Source of the DNA: Ascidiimonas sp046199005
GTDB lineage: Bacteria; Bacteroidota; Bacteroidia; Flavobacteriales; Flavobacteriaceae
Length of the DNA: 64,000 bases
Direction of reading: 5' to 3'
Assembly: GCA_046199005.1 (NCBI GenBank)
Contig: CP176050.1
Span: forward strand, 3,906,001 to 3,970,000
The notes beneath the pieces were generated by a model. The model did not search any database, was not told where the DNA came from, and saw only the letters and a list, made by a program, of their open reading frames with translations. Positions 17,410-24,395 of this stretch are shown in pieces; position 1 is the first letter of the stretch; each line of letters starts with the position of its first letter. Both the position numbers and the translations under genes were made by a program.

Positions 17410-18004
17410 ATGATAATGAAACGATTAATTTTATTACTTCTCTGTATTGTATTTGTTTCTTGTTCGAAAGACAATGTCAATACCCTACAAGATGATGTGT
17501 CTCAGGTTTTAAACCTTACCGGGATTCGCAAAAACAAGCTTTTTCTATGCTTAGCCCAGCACAAAAACGCTCGATCTGGCATGATAAGTTTAATTTGATT
17601 CTTGAAGAGTCTACATTATACGGACGTAAAGTGACCTTAAACAATCAACAATTAGATTTAATAGAATCGTAAAGAATATACTCTCTGAAGATTTTTTCGC
17701 CTTTGAAAGTCTGGCAAGTAAAGAAATATAAGAAAATCATATAAGGCCATGGATTAAAAAGGCTAAAAAATCATTCACTCGGGAAGAATTTATAGAAATA
17801 TTTACTTCTATCTCTTATAAATCCATGGTGCAATCAAGAGAGGTAGAGCTTGACCTGGATGGAAATCCTGCCTCCAACAAATGTAAATGTAGTCAGAAAG
17901 AAGATTATTGTTGGTTTAGCGATTGCGAAAGTTCCGATTGCGAATCAACATACACAGGCTGCGGTATTGCATGGGGTTCTCCATGCGATGGTCGTTGCAA
18001 TTAA
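17410..18004 (+). pseudogene. Fulvocin C-related Cys-rich lipoprotein, disrupted
   Basis: The start is a lipoprotein signal (MIMKRLILLLLCIVFVSC). The frame shifts near 17535, where the neighbouring frame continues with AFSMLSPAQKRSIWHDKFN, a segment I associate with fulvocin C-related proteins. That frame stops at 17670-17672; another continues with KNILSEDFFAFESLASKEI, then hits a TAA at about 17729-17731. Read past it, the frame runs to the natural end at 18004 with a Cys-rich tail of 8 Cys (CKCSQKEDYCWF ... GCGIAWGSPCDGRCN). So there are two shifts and one in-frame stop. Several lesions argue for true decay over a sequencing slip. The two genes downstream look intact. Confidence 0.72.
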
Positions 18005-18015
18005 ACATCTTAAAA

Positions 18016-18870
18016 ATGCAAATAAATTATAATAGTAACTTTCTCCTCTTAGCTACAGGAACACTTCTATTCTTTTTTTGTTTTTTCTCAGGTGCTGTCA
18101 ATTGGGTTTTCCAATTCTTATTAGTATGCCTACTTTATTTCATAGTAGGCTTGCTACTAGCTAATCGACTCAAAATTAACAGGTCAAGAACATGGCTTTA
18201 TGTCATTGCAATATTACCTTTTATTCTTATCTATGGTTTTTTATCAATGAAAAATATCTTTGAAAAGGGGTTTTTTGCAACTATGCCCATCTGGTTAGGT
18301 GCTATTTTATACGCGATTTTTGGTTACTTTATTTATCGAAAAGGAGTTCCTTATAAAGGTATGATCGTTATTGGAGTTTTAATAACATTTATCAATTTTC
18401 TATTTATTCAAAATTGGTTTGCGTTCGCTTTTGAAGAAGACTTTAAAGTTCAACAATTCCCAGAACTGGCACTTTTGAAATCCGATAAAAGTCCTTACAA
18501 CCTTGAAAAAGATAAAGTCCTAATTCTTGATCTTTGGTCTACTTCCTGTGGTAGTTGCATTGAGAAATTTCCCGATTATGAGAAACTAAATAAAAAATAT
18601 GCAAATAATAAAGATGTCAAATTTTATACACTCAATCTTCCTATCCCAAGAGATTCTGTGTTAACGGCATCTGAAATTGTTGCAAAATATGAGTTTGAGA
18701 CCTTATTTGCAGCTGATAAATCTGCATGGAAGGCATTTGGGATCAGTACGGTTCCTCAGTACGTAATAGTGAATAAAGACTCTGAAATCGTATATAGAGG
18801 AAGGCTACATGATAAATGGTATCATTTTTACAACAATATCGATCATTTAATTGCCAAACATCTTGAATAA
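18016..18870 (+). CDS. Membrane-anchored thioredoxin-like (TlpA/redoxin) protein
   Basis: A 284-residue protein. Four or five hydrophobic helices fill residues 8-140. A thioredoxin-fold domain follows: LILDLWSTSCGSCIEKFPDY carries the CxxC redox centre (CGSC), then FYTLNLPIPRDSV, the cis-Pro region ISTVPQYVIVNKD, and GRLHDKWYH. It is expected to act as a periplasmic thiol-disulfide oxidoreductase. An upstream in-frame ATG (17923) lies in the Cys-rich gene, so ATG 18016, 11 bases after the pseudogene stop, is chosen. It probably served the Cys-rich lipoprotein upstream. Confidence 0.8.
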   Translation: MQINYNSNFLLLATGTLLFFFCFFSGAVNWVFQFLLVCLLYFIVGLLLANRLKINRSRTWLYVIAILPFILIYGFLSMKNIFEKGFFATMPIWLGAILYAIFGYFIYRKGVPYKGMIVIGVLITFINFLFIQNWFAFAFEEDFKVQQFPELALLKSDKSPYNLEKDKVLILDLWSTSCGSCIEKFPDYEKLNKKYANNKDVKFYTLNLPIPRDSVLTASEIVAKYEFETLFAADKSAWKAFGISTVPQYVIVNKDSEIVYRGRLHDKWYHFYNNIDHLIAKHLE

Positions 18871-19255
18871 ATTTTTAGTTACGTGTAGTTGCTTTATTGT
18901 GTTGTTCGTATCCTGTAAAAAACAAGAAACAATCAGTCAGAAGGAACCTATTATTATAGTAAAAAATGATTCACTTATTCTTCAAAATTTGCACGTGGGA
19001 GATACGGTCTCTTTTGATATACAGCTAGAAAACAAAGGAACAGAAGCCTACCATATTCAAAATATATTGGGAAGTTGCGGCTGTCTTAATTTTGATTATA
19101 GTATTGCTAGAGATATACCCCCCGGGATTCAGTTCAAAATTCCTGTGGATTTTGTCGCCAAAAAAACCGGTTCGTTCGAAAATACCATTACTATAAAAGG
19201 AAATAAAAAACCTTCATTTACCGTATTTCATTTTATCTCCAATGTTTTAGACTAA
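18863..19255 (+). CDS. DUF1573 lipoprotein (TTG start)
   Basis: A 130-residue protein starting with TTG at 18863, giving MNKFLVTCSCFIVLFVSC, a signal peptide with the lipobox Cys at residue 18. The TTG overlaps the upstream stop by 8 bases, implying coupled translation. The body is an immunoglobulin-like DUF1573 domain: VGDTVSFDIQLENKGTEAY, the hallmark GSCGCLNFDYS, and IPVDFVAKKTGSFENTITI. The family often sits beside thioredoxin-like proteins and Cys-rich secreted proteins in Bacteroidota. Function is unknown. Confidence 0.78.
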   Translation: MNKFLVTCSCFIVLFVSCKKQETISQKEPIIIVKNDSLILQNLHVGDTVSFDIQLENKGTEAYHIQNILGSCGCLNFDYSIARDIPPGIQFKIPVDFVAKKTGSFENTITIKGNKKPSFTVFHFISNVLD

Positions 19256-19273
19256 ATAGGACATACACTTGAC

Positions 19274-20374
19274 TTAATTAAAACTCACATCCCAATTAAA
19301 CGAATCTTCAATTTCTTTGTATACGATCTCACCTCTTATGATGTTGAGTCCCTTATGCAAAACAGGGTCTTTCTGGCAGGCTGCTTTCCATCCGAGATCT
19401 GCCAGCTTTAAAACGTAGGGCAACGTGACATTGGTCAATGCTATGGTAGACGTATAGGGCACCGCTCCCGGCATGTTGGCCACACAATAATGTACTACAT
19501 CATCTATGATAAAAGTAGGATCTTCATGAGTAGTCGCTTTGGTAGTTTCCATGCAACCACCTTGATCCACAGCCACATCCACTAACACAGTTCCGGGCCG
19601 CATGTCTTTCAACATGTCTCTGGTAATCAATTTTGGCGCCTTACCACCGGTTACTAATACCCCACCTACGATCAGGTCGTGATTTTTAATATGCTTTCGA
19701 ATATTATATTCATTCGAAAATTCTGTGACTACATGACTTGGCATAATATCATTTACATAGCGTAGTCTTTTCATGTTAATATCTAAGATGGTCACATGTG
19801 CTCCAAGTCCTGCTGCCATTTTCGCTGCCTGTATCCCTACCGTACCTGCACCGAGTATAAGCACTTTTCCCGGGGCTACTCCGGGGACTCCACCAAGCAG
19901 TACTCCTCTTCCTTTAATAGGCTTTTCTAAGTATTTTGCTCCTTGTTGAATGGCCATTCGGCCAGCAACCTCAGACATAGGTGTTAGCAGTGGCAAACTA
20001 CCATCTGATTCCTGTACAGTTTCATAGGCTATGCATATCGATTTACTTCTGATCATAGCATCGGTAAGTGTTTTGCTTGATGCAAAGTGAAAATAAGTAA
20101 ATACAACTTGTCCTTCCCTGATCAGTGCGTATTCCTTTTTAACGGGTTCCTTGACCTTAACAATCATTTCTGCTTTGGCATAAACATCTTCGAGGCTGTA
20201 TGCGATCTCGGCGCCAGTTTTTATGTATTCAGCATCTGAAAAACCACTTCCTTCACCAGCTCCCTGCTGAATAAGTACTCTGTGTTTTCTTTTCACCAGT
20301 TCGAAAGCACCGGCAGGAGTCAAACCCACTCTGCTCTCATTGTTTTTGATTTCTTTTGGAACACCTATAATCAT
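19274..20374 (-). CDS. ald: Alanine dehydrogenase
   Basis: A 366-residue NAD-dependent enzyme interconverting L-alanine and pyruvate plus ammonia. N-terminal IIGVPKEIKNNESRVGLTP is the family signature. Catalytic Lys and His regions appear as VKVKEP and FTYFHFASSK, and the NAD-binding motif is KVLILGAGTVGIQAAKMA. C-terminal VANMPGAVPYTSTIALTN is diagnostic. The long AT-rich region upstream is shared with the divergent GyrI-like gene. Confidence 0.95.
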   Translation of the reverse strand: MIIGVPKEIKNNESRVGLTPAGAFELVKRKHRVLIQQGAGEGSGFSDAEYIKTGAEIAYSLEDVYAKAEMIVKVKEPVKKEYALIREGQVVFTYFHFASSKTLTDAMIRSKSICIAYETVQESDGSLPLLTPMSEVAGRMAIQQGAKYLEKPIKGRGVLLGGVPGVAPGKVLILGAGTVGIQAAKMAAGLGAHVTILDINMKRLRYVNDIMPSHVVTEFSNEYNIRKHIKNHDLIVGGVLVTGGKAPKLITRDMLKDMRPGTVLVDVAVDQGGCMETTKATTHEDPTFIIDDVVHYCVANMPGAVPYTSTIALTNVTLPYVLKLADLGWKAACQKDPVLHKGLNIIRGEIVYKEIEDSFNWDVSFN

Positions 20375-20642
20375 ACGTTTAATTTTTTATGATGGAAATT
20401 TCATTTTTATAATTCAATTAAACAAACAAAATCGATAAAAATAGGGGGTTAAACGTCAAAAAGATCAAAAAATTGAAATATATTATAATATTTATAGGGG
20501 GTAAATACAAAATAAATTGATTTTAATATCAATTGATCCTTTTTTTGAGGGGTCTAAAGAAAATAAGGATAATCATATTAATTACAAAAGATAGATTGGA
20601 TTTAGTATTCTTTATGTAAATTCAAAACCTCAATTCATTAGT
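20375..20642. other. Divergent regulatory region, ald and GyrI-like gene
   Basis: 268 bases without a gene. It holds two similar direct motifs, ATAGGGGGTTAAAC (20441-20454) and ATAGGGGGTAAATA (20494-20507), and a perfect 7-6-7 inverted repeat at 20515-20534. No coding or RNA gene is seen. Confidence 0.5.
20515..20534. promoter_or_regulatory. Inverted repeat in the ald/GyrI intergenic region
   Basis: AATTGAT-TTTAAT-ATCAATT, perfect arms; a candidate operator, but AT-rich and so of modest weight. Confidence 0.35.
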
Positions 20643-21131
20643 ATGTTTTTGAACACCATTGTTATTCCTGCAAAGAAAGTTATTTGTATGTCGTCAAAAA
20701 CAAGTCTTATGACGAATAAGGCGAGAAAGCTCTGGAGTACTTTTATGCCTCGAAAAAATGAAATTGAAAATCCCTTAAATTCTTCCTTTTTGTCAATTCA
20801 GGTATATCCAGAAGGATTTGATATAACTGATTTTACGCCTGAAACCGAATTTACGACAAGAGCAGGTATTGAAATTAAAAAGGTTTCAGCTATCCCCGAA
20901 GGAATGGAACTATTCATTATTCCGGAAGGCACCTATGCTGTTTTCGAACATAGAGGTAGTACCAAAGAATTTCATAAAACCGCTTCGTTTATATTCGAAG
21001 AATGGCTCCCTGCTTCCGATTATGATCTGGACGATCGACCGCATTTTGAATTGCTGGATGATCGATATTTGGGACCTGACCATTCAGATTCTATAGAAGA
21101 TATATACATCCCTATCATCGATAAAAAATAA
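20643..21131 (+). CDS. GyrI-like small-molecule-binding protein
   Basis: A 162-residue single-domain protein of the GyrI-like/AraC effector-binding (SOUL/BM3R1-like) superfamily. It starts with TIVIPAKKVICMSSKTSLM, followed by KARKLWSTFMPRKNEI, SIQVYP, EIKKVSAIPEGMELFIIPEG and the acidic FHKTASFIFEEWLPAS, the usual stand-alone GyrI layout. Members bind hydrophobic or cationic ligands, some being cyclopropanoid hydrolases; the ligand is unknown. ATG 20643 keeps the full N-terminal strand that homologues have. Confidence 0.8.
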   Translation: MFLNTIVIPAKKVICMSSKTSLMTNKARKLWSTFMPRKNEIENPLNSSFLSIQVYPEGFDITDFTPETEFTTRAGIEIKKVSAIPEGMELFIIPEGTYAVFEHRGSTKEFHKTASFIFEEWLPASDYDLDDRPHFELLDDRYLGPDHSDSIEDIYIPIIDKK

Positions 21132-21206
21132 TGGATAAATTGGCTTTCTCTGATTTTTTAATTTTACCGAAACTATTGCTCAATTGATAAAAGCCCTTAT
21201 AAATCT

Positions 21207-22049
21207 ATGAAAAGACGAAAATTTGTTAAAGGAATGACAGCACTTGCTGCCCTAGGATCAATCACAGGGCTTTATGCTTGGCAAATTGAACCTTTCTGGC
21301 TCGAATTCGTTCATCAAAAGATGCCCATTAAAAATCTACCGAAATCTCTGGAAGGGAAAATAGTGATGCAAATAAGCGATATTCATGTGGGCAACCGTTT
21401 TGACTGGAATTACCTTATTGATTCTTTTAAAAAGGCTCAACACATAAAACCAGATTACGTAGTGTACACAGGCGATTTTGTACACTATGAAGACGCATCA
21501 CAATTTAAGGATCTTAAAACAGTAATGCAGCACGTTGTTACGGGAAGTAGGGGAACTTATGGAGTTTTGGGAAATCATGATTACGGTCATGACTGGGCAC
21601 AACCAGAGGTAGCAGATACCATTAGCGAAATTCTGGAGGAAAAAGGAATTCGAATTTTACGAAATGAAGGAATTGAAAAAGACGGACTTCAGATATTAGG
21701 AGTTGATGACTACTGGGGTACCAATTTTAAACCCGATGCGCTGTTTGAAAAGAATACAACCAGAAAGCCGACTATTACACTCTGTCACAATCCTGATGTT
21801 TGTGACTTGGATATCTGGAATGGTTATGACAGTTGGATTTTAAGCGGACATACCCATGGCGGACAAGTAAAACCGCCCTTTCTGCCCTCTCCTATGCTTC
21901 CGGTAAAAAACAAGCGGTACTCTTCCGGAAAAATTCCGCTGGAAGATGGTCGTACCTTATATATTAATCGTGCATTAGGTTGCCTATGGCAGGTGCGATT
22001 CAACATGCGACCGGAGATCACGGTTTTTCACCTGCAACAAGCTACTTAG
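21207..22049 (+). CDS. Exported metallophosphoesterase (YkuE type)
   Basis: A 280-residue calcineurin-like phosphoesterase. The metal-binding motifs are in order: SDIHVG (D and H), YTGDFV (GD), GVLGNHDYG (GNHD), LCHNPD and SGHTHGGQ (GHTH). The N-terminus KRRKFVKGMTALAALGS looks like a twin-arginine export or anchor signal. The YkuE branch acts on UDP-sugars or lipids outside the cytoplasm; the substrate here is unknown. A bidirectional terminator follows. Confidence 0.88.
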   Translation: MKRRKFVKGMTALAALGSITGLYAWQIEPFWLEFVHQKMPIKNLPKSLEGKIVMQISDIHVGNRFDWNYLIDSFKKAQHIKPDYVVYTGDFVHYEDASQFKDLKTVMQHVVTGSRGTYGVLGNHDYGHDWAQPEVADTISEILEEKGIRILRNEGIEKDGLQILGVDDYWGTNFKPDALFEKNTTRKPTITLCHNPDVCDLDIWNGYDSWILSGHTHGGQVKPPFLPSPMLPVKNKRYSSGKIPLEDGRTLYINRALGCLWQVRFNMRPEITVFHLQQAT

Positions 22050-22057
22050 GTTTTTTC

Positions 22058-22088
22058 AAAAAAACCCGCGATGAATGCGGGTTTTTAT
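22058..22088. terminator. Bidirectional terminator after the phosphoesterase
   Basis: The stem AAAAACCCGC/GCGGGTTTTT with a 7-base loop lies between convergent genes ending at 22049 and 22106. Confidence 0.88.
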
Positions 22089-22105
22089 GATTTACACCAT
22101 CTATT

Positions 22106-22960
22106 TTATTTTTTTGCATAACTCTCACTTGCGGCATACTCGTTGAGTGTATGTGGTGCACAAGATTTAAATCCGTAAGTCGAATCTGGAGCAAGCATCT
22201 GCCAGTATACGGTATCGTTATTGGTAAGAATAAAATCCTGAAAGCTCTGCCCCACTTGTCCTGTTTTTCCGGCAAATCCTTTTTGAGGTTTACCGTTGAT
22301 CGAATAGAACCAAAAAGCATTATCTGCTTTTGGATTTTTAGAAAGATCATAACAGCCATTACTCAAATCGGCCCTTATGGACCTTGATTGAATCTTGATC
22401 TCAGAAACATAGGGTTTGCCGTTCATGATCACTGTATTATAACTAATATCATTAGGAAAAGCTTGTGATGCTCCTAAAAGCAAACGTTGAACTGAGGTTG
22501 GATTCGAATCGTTAAAAACAATATTGAAAAAGAAGCTGTTGAAATAGGGTCCGCCGAGACGATCTACATCACTGTTTGATTTACAGGTAAAATCGGTAGT
22601 CGAATTTGCAGCCAGATTAGGGTAATTAATTACCAATCCGTAACGCTGATCTACGGCCGCGGCTTCATGACCATTACTCTTAACGTCAGACATCATTTTA
22701 GTTCCTGTGTTATGCAGTACGTTTTGAAGCAATCTTAAAGATCTACGATAGGAAGACAGAGTGCGCTCCATAGAAAATCCATTAATTGAGTGATGCGATA
22801 AATTGGAAACGGTTCGTCTTAAAACTGCCCGCTCTGCCTTTGTAAGACCATATTTATTTTCGGCGTGCGTTATCGGATCTACAATAAATCGTTTTAACGC
22901 TTCGTCGTCATGCATAAGAACACTGATGTAGTGTAGTAAATTTGAACTTGAATTATTCAT
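22106..22960 (-). CDS. Protein of unknown function with LigA-like helical N-terminus
   Basis: Not firmly recognised. 284 residues without a signal peptide. Residues 8-52 (LLHYISVLMHDDEALKRFIV, then DPITHAENKYGLTKAERAVL) resemble the small helical domain seen in LigA-like subunits and in some peptide-precursor leaders, with the pattern FxxDPxxxxxxYGLTxxE. The remainder is beta-rich, with three Cys (FTCKSN, NGCYDL, KSCAPH) and many Asn/Ser, and contains NYPNLAANSTTDF and QSFQDFILTNNDTVYW. It is a single gene between two convergent or divergent neighbours. The role is unknown. Confidence 0.6.
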   Translation of the reverse strand: MNNSSSNLLHYISVLMHDDEALKRFIVDPITHAENKYGLTKAERAVLRRTVSNLSHHSINGFSMERTLSSYRRSLRLLQNVLHNTGTKMMSDVKSNGHEAAAVDQRYGLVINYPNLAANSTTDFTCKSNSDVDRLGGPYFNSFFFNIVFNDSNPTSVQRLLLGASQAFPNDISYNTVIMNGKPYVSEIKIQSRSIRADLSNGCYDLSKNPKADNAFWFYSINGKPQKGFAGKTGQVGQSFQDFILTNNDTVYWQMLAPDSTYGFKSCAPHTLNEYAASESYAKK

Positions 22961-23275
22961 ATTAAAAGGTTTAAAGTTAACGAAGTTGGTATCGGGAGTA
23001 TCTGTTTAACTTTCAACCCTTATAAAGTCAACACGAAGATAGGTAGCTCAGGAATAGAACGTATGCGTAAAAACACCTGTTTTTCATCATACGGTTTCTT
23101 CTTCTTTATTTCTTTAAAGACCTATAATATTTTATTTCTTTAATATTCCATATTTCTTCGATACCGCACATTTGTGATTTTGTTTAGACTTTTTAACTAA
23201 AGTTTAAACAAAAAAAATAGTGTACTTAATAGCTTCGCCCTACATTTACAATCAACGAAAAAACACTATGAAAAA
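22961..23275. other. Long intergenic region upstream of the fasciclin gene
   Basis: 315 bases with no gene. The main feature is the large inverted repeat at 23178-23213. TACATTTAC at 23241-23249 could be a degenerate -7 box with no -33 element, as expected for an activator-dependent promoter. A three-codon ATG-AAA-AAA-TGA unit overlaps the true start codon. Confidence 0.5.
23178..23213. promoter_or_regulatory. 15-6-15 inverted repeat operator candidate
   Basis: Left arm TTTTGTTTAGACTTT, spacer TTAACT, right arm AAAGTTTAAACAAAA: 14 of 15 positions are complementary. It lies 63 bases upstream of the fasciclin ATG and just ahead of the likely core promoter. Confidence 0.6.
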
Positions 23276-23842
23276 ATGAAAACTAGAAAATTATTTGCCG
23301 GATTTGCATTATTGAGCTTAATGGTAACAGCTTCATTCGCAAACACCGGAAATGAAAATCCAACAAAAGAAAACGAAAAAGAAATCATTACAACAGATCC
23401 CACGATAGTAGGAGTTGCAGCGGGTAATGAAAATTTTAGCACGCTGGTAGCAGCCGTAAAAGCTGCAGATCTTGTAGAGACATTGAACAGTGAAGGACCA
23501 TTTACAGTATTTGCTCCGCTAAACGATGCATTTGCTAAATTACCTGAAGGAACCGTAGAGGGTCTGTTAAAGCCTGAAGCTAAGGGAACATTGACCGCTG
23601 TATTAACTTATCATGTAGTATCCGGAAAAGTAATGGCGAAAGATGTATTGAAAGCTATCAAAGACAACGGAGGAAAATTTGAAATTAAAACCGTACAAGG
23701 TGGAACATTGACAGCTTCTGTAAAAGATGGAAACGTAATCTTAACAGACGCTAACGGTAATACCTCAACAATTGTAAAAACAGATGTAGCTGCGTCCAAT
23801 GGAGTAATTCATGCCATTGATACCGTAGTAATGCCTAAATAA
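23276..23842 (+). CDS. Exported fasciclin (FAS1) domain protein
   Basis: A 188-residue protein with a signal peptide (residues 1-22, ending VTASFA) and a single FAS1 domain over about residues 45-187. The H1 box is GPFTVFAPLNDAFAKLP, the YH dipeptide is in LTYHVVSGKV, and the H2 box is NGVIHAIDTVVMPK. FAS1 domains mediate adhesion or bind small ligands in the envelope. The gene is monocistronic under the inverted-repeat promoter region and ends in its own terminator. Confidence 0.93.
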   Translation: MKTRKLFAGFALLSLMVTASFANTGNENPTKENEKEIITTDPTIVGVAAGNENFSTLVAAVKAADLVETLNSEGPFTVFAPLNDAFAKLPEGTVEGLLKPEAKGTLTAVLTYHVVSGKVMAKDVLKAIKDNGGKFEIKTVQGGTLTASVKDGNVILTDANGNTSTIVKTDVAASNGVIHAIDTVVMPK

Positions 23843-23863
23843 TCATACTTGAGATTTGATTGG

Positions 23864-23898
23864 AAAGGTGGGAAATTAAATTTCCTGCCTTTTTTTAT
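23864..23898 (+). terminator. Intrinsic terminator of the fasciclin gene
   Basis: The stem AAAGGTGGGAAAT/ATTTCCTGCCTTT, with one mismatch, is followed by a seven-base T run. Confidence 0.75.
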
Positions 23899-24339
23899 TC
23901 ATCGAGAACATATACTAACCTCAAAACTACCTTCAACCCGATTACTATCAGTATCCGAGCTTCTTATTTTTCCTGATACGATAAAGTCATTTACCTCAGT
24001 AATTTCTACCAGAGCATCTACCTCTGTAATAGGTTCTTCTTCAAATTTATTAAAAACTACAAGTACATTCCTGTGAACACCTACCCTATTGGGTACTGCA
24101 ATCGATACAGATAAAGACGAGTTCTGAACCTCGGTTTCGCAATCAAGAACTTCAGAAGCTAGCATCAATTCAATGTATTCATCTCCAAAAACCGTCGCTC
24201 GACCCCCTGAGATCGCAAAATTTTCTCCAAAAACAATTCCGGAAAGTGGTTCTTCAGAAAGCGTATTAAAAACTCCATCATCTGAACAGGAAACCATGAT
24301 GGTTAAGAAACAGCTTAAGAATACTGTGATTTTTTTCAT
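23899..24339 (-). CDS. Lipoprotein of unknown function
   Basis: 146 residues from the ATG giving MKKITVFLSCFLTIMVSC, whose lipobox Cys is at residue 18; an ATG 30 bases upstream would add polar residues before the signal, so it was not used. The mature protein is beta-rich and acidic, with alternating hydrophobic residues (SLSVSIAVPNRVGVHRNVLV, then VDALVEITEVNDFIVSGKI) and one further Cys pair (LDCETE, VSICSR). Not recognised. It starts 57 bases after leuS on the same strand, so it may be co-transcribed with it. Confidence 0.6.
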   Translation of the reverse strand: MKKITVFLSCFLTIMVSCSDDGVFNTLSEEPLSGIVFGENFAISGGRATVFGDEYIELMLASEVLDCETEVQNSSLSVSIAVPNRVGVHRNVLVVFNKFEEEPITEVDALVEITEVNDFIVSGKIRSSDTDSNRVEGSFEVSICSR

Positions 24340-24395
24340 TTGCTTGCAGCCATTGGTGACTACAAACATAGAAAATAGTTCAGATCCTTGATTAT

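Noticed and set aside
17850..18032. 60-codon ORF starting MTWMEILPP over the Cys-rich tail
   Set aside because: Out-of-frame shadow of the fulvocin C-related remnant, whose frame carries the 8-Cys motif.
23268..23279. Three-codon ATG-AAA-AAA-TGA minigene overlapping the fasciclin start codon
   Set aside because: Most likely chance in an A-rich leader; the overlapping frame starting at 23276 gives the proper signal peptide.
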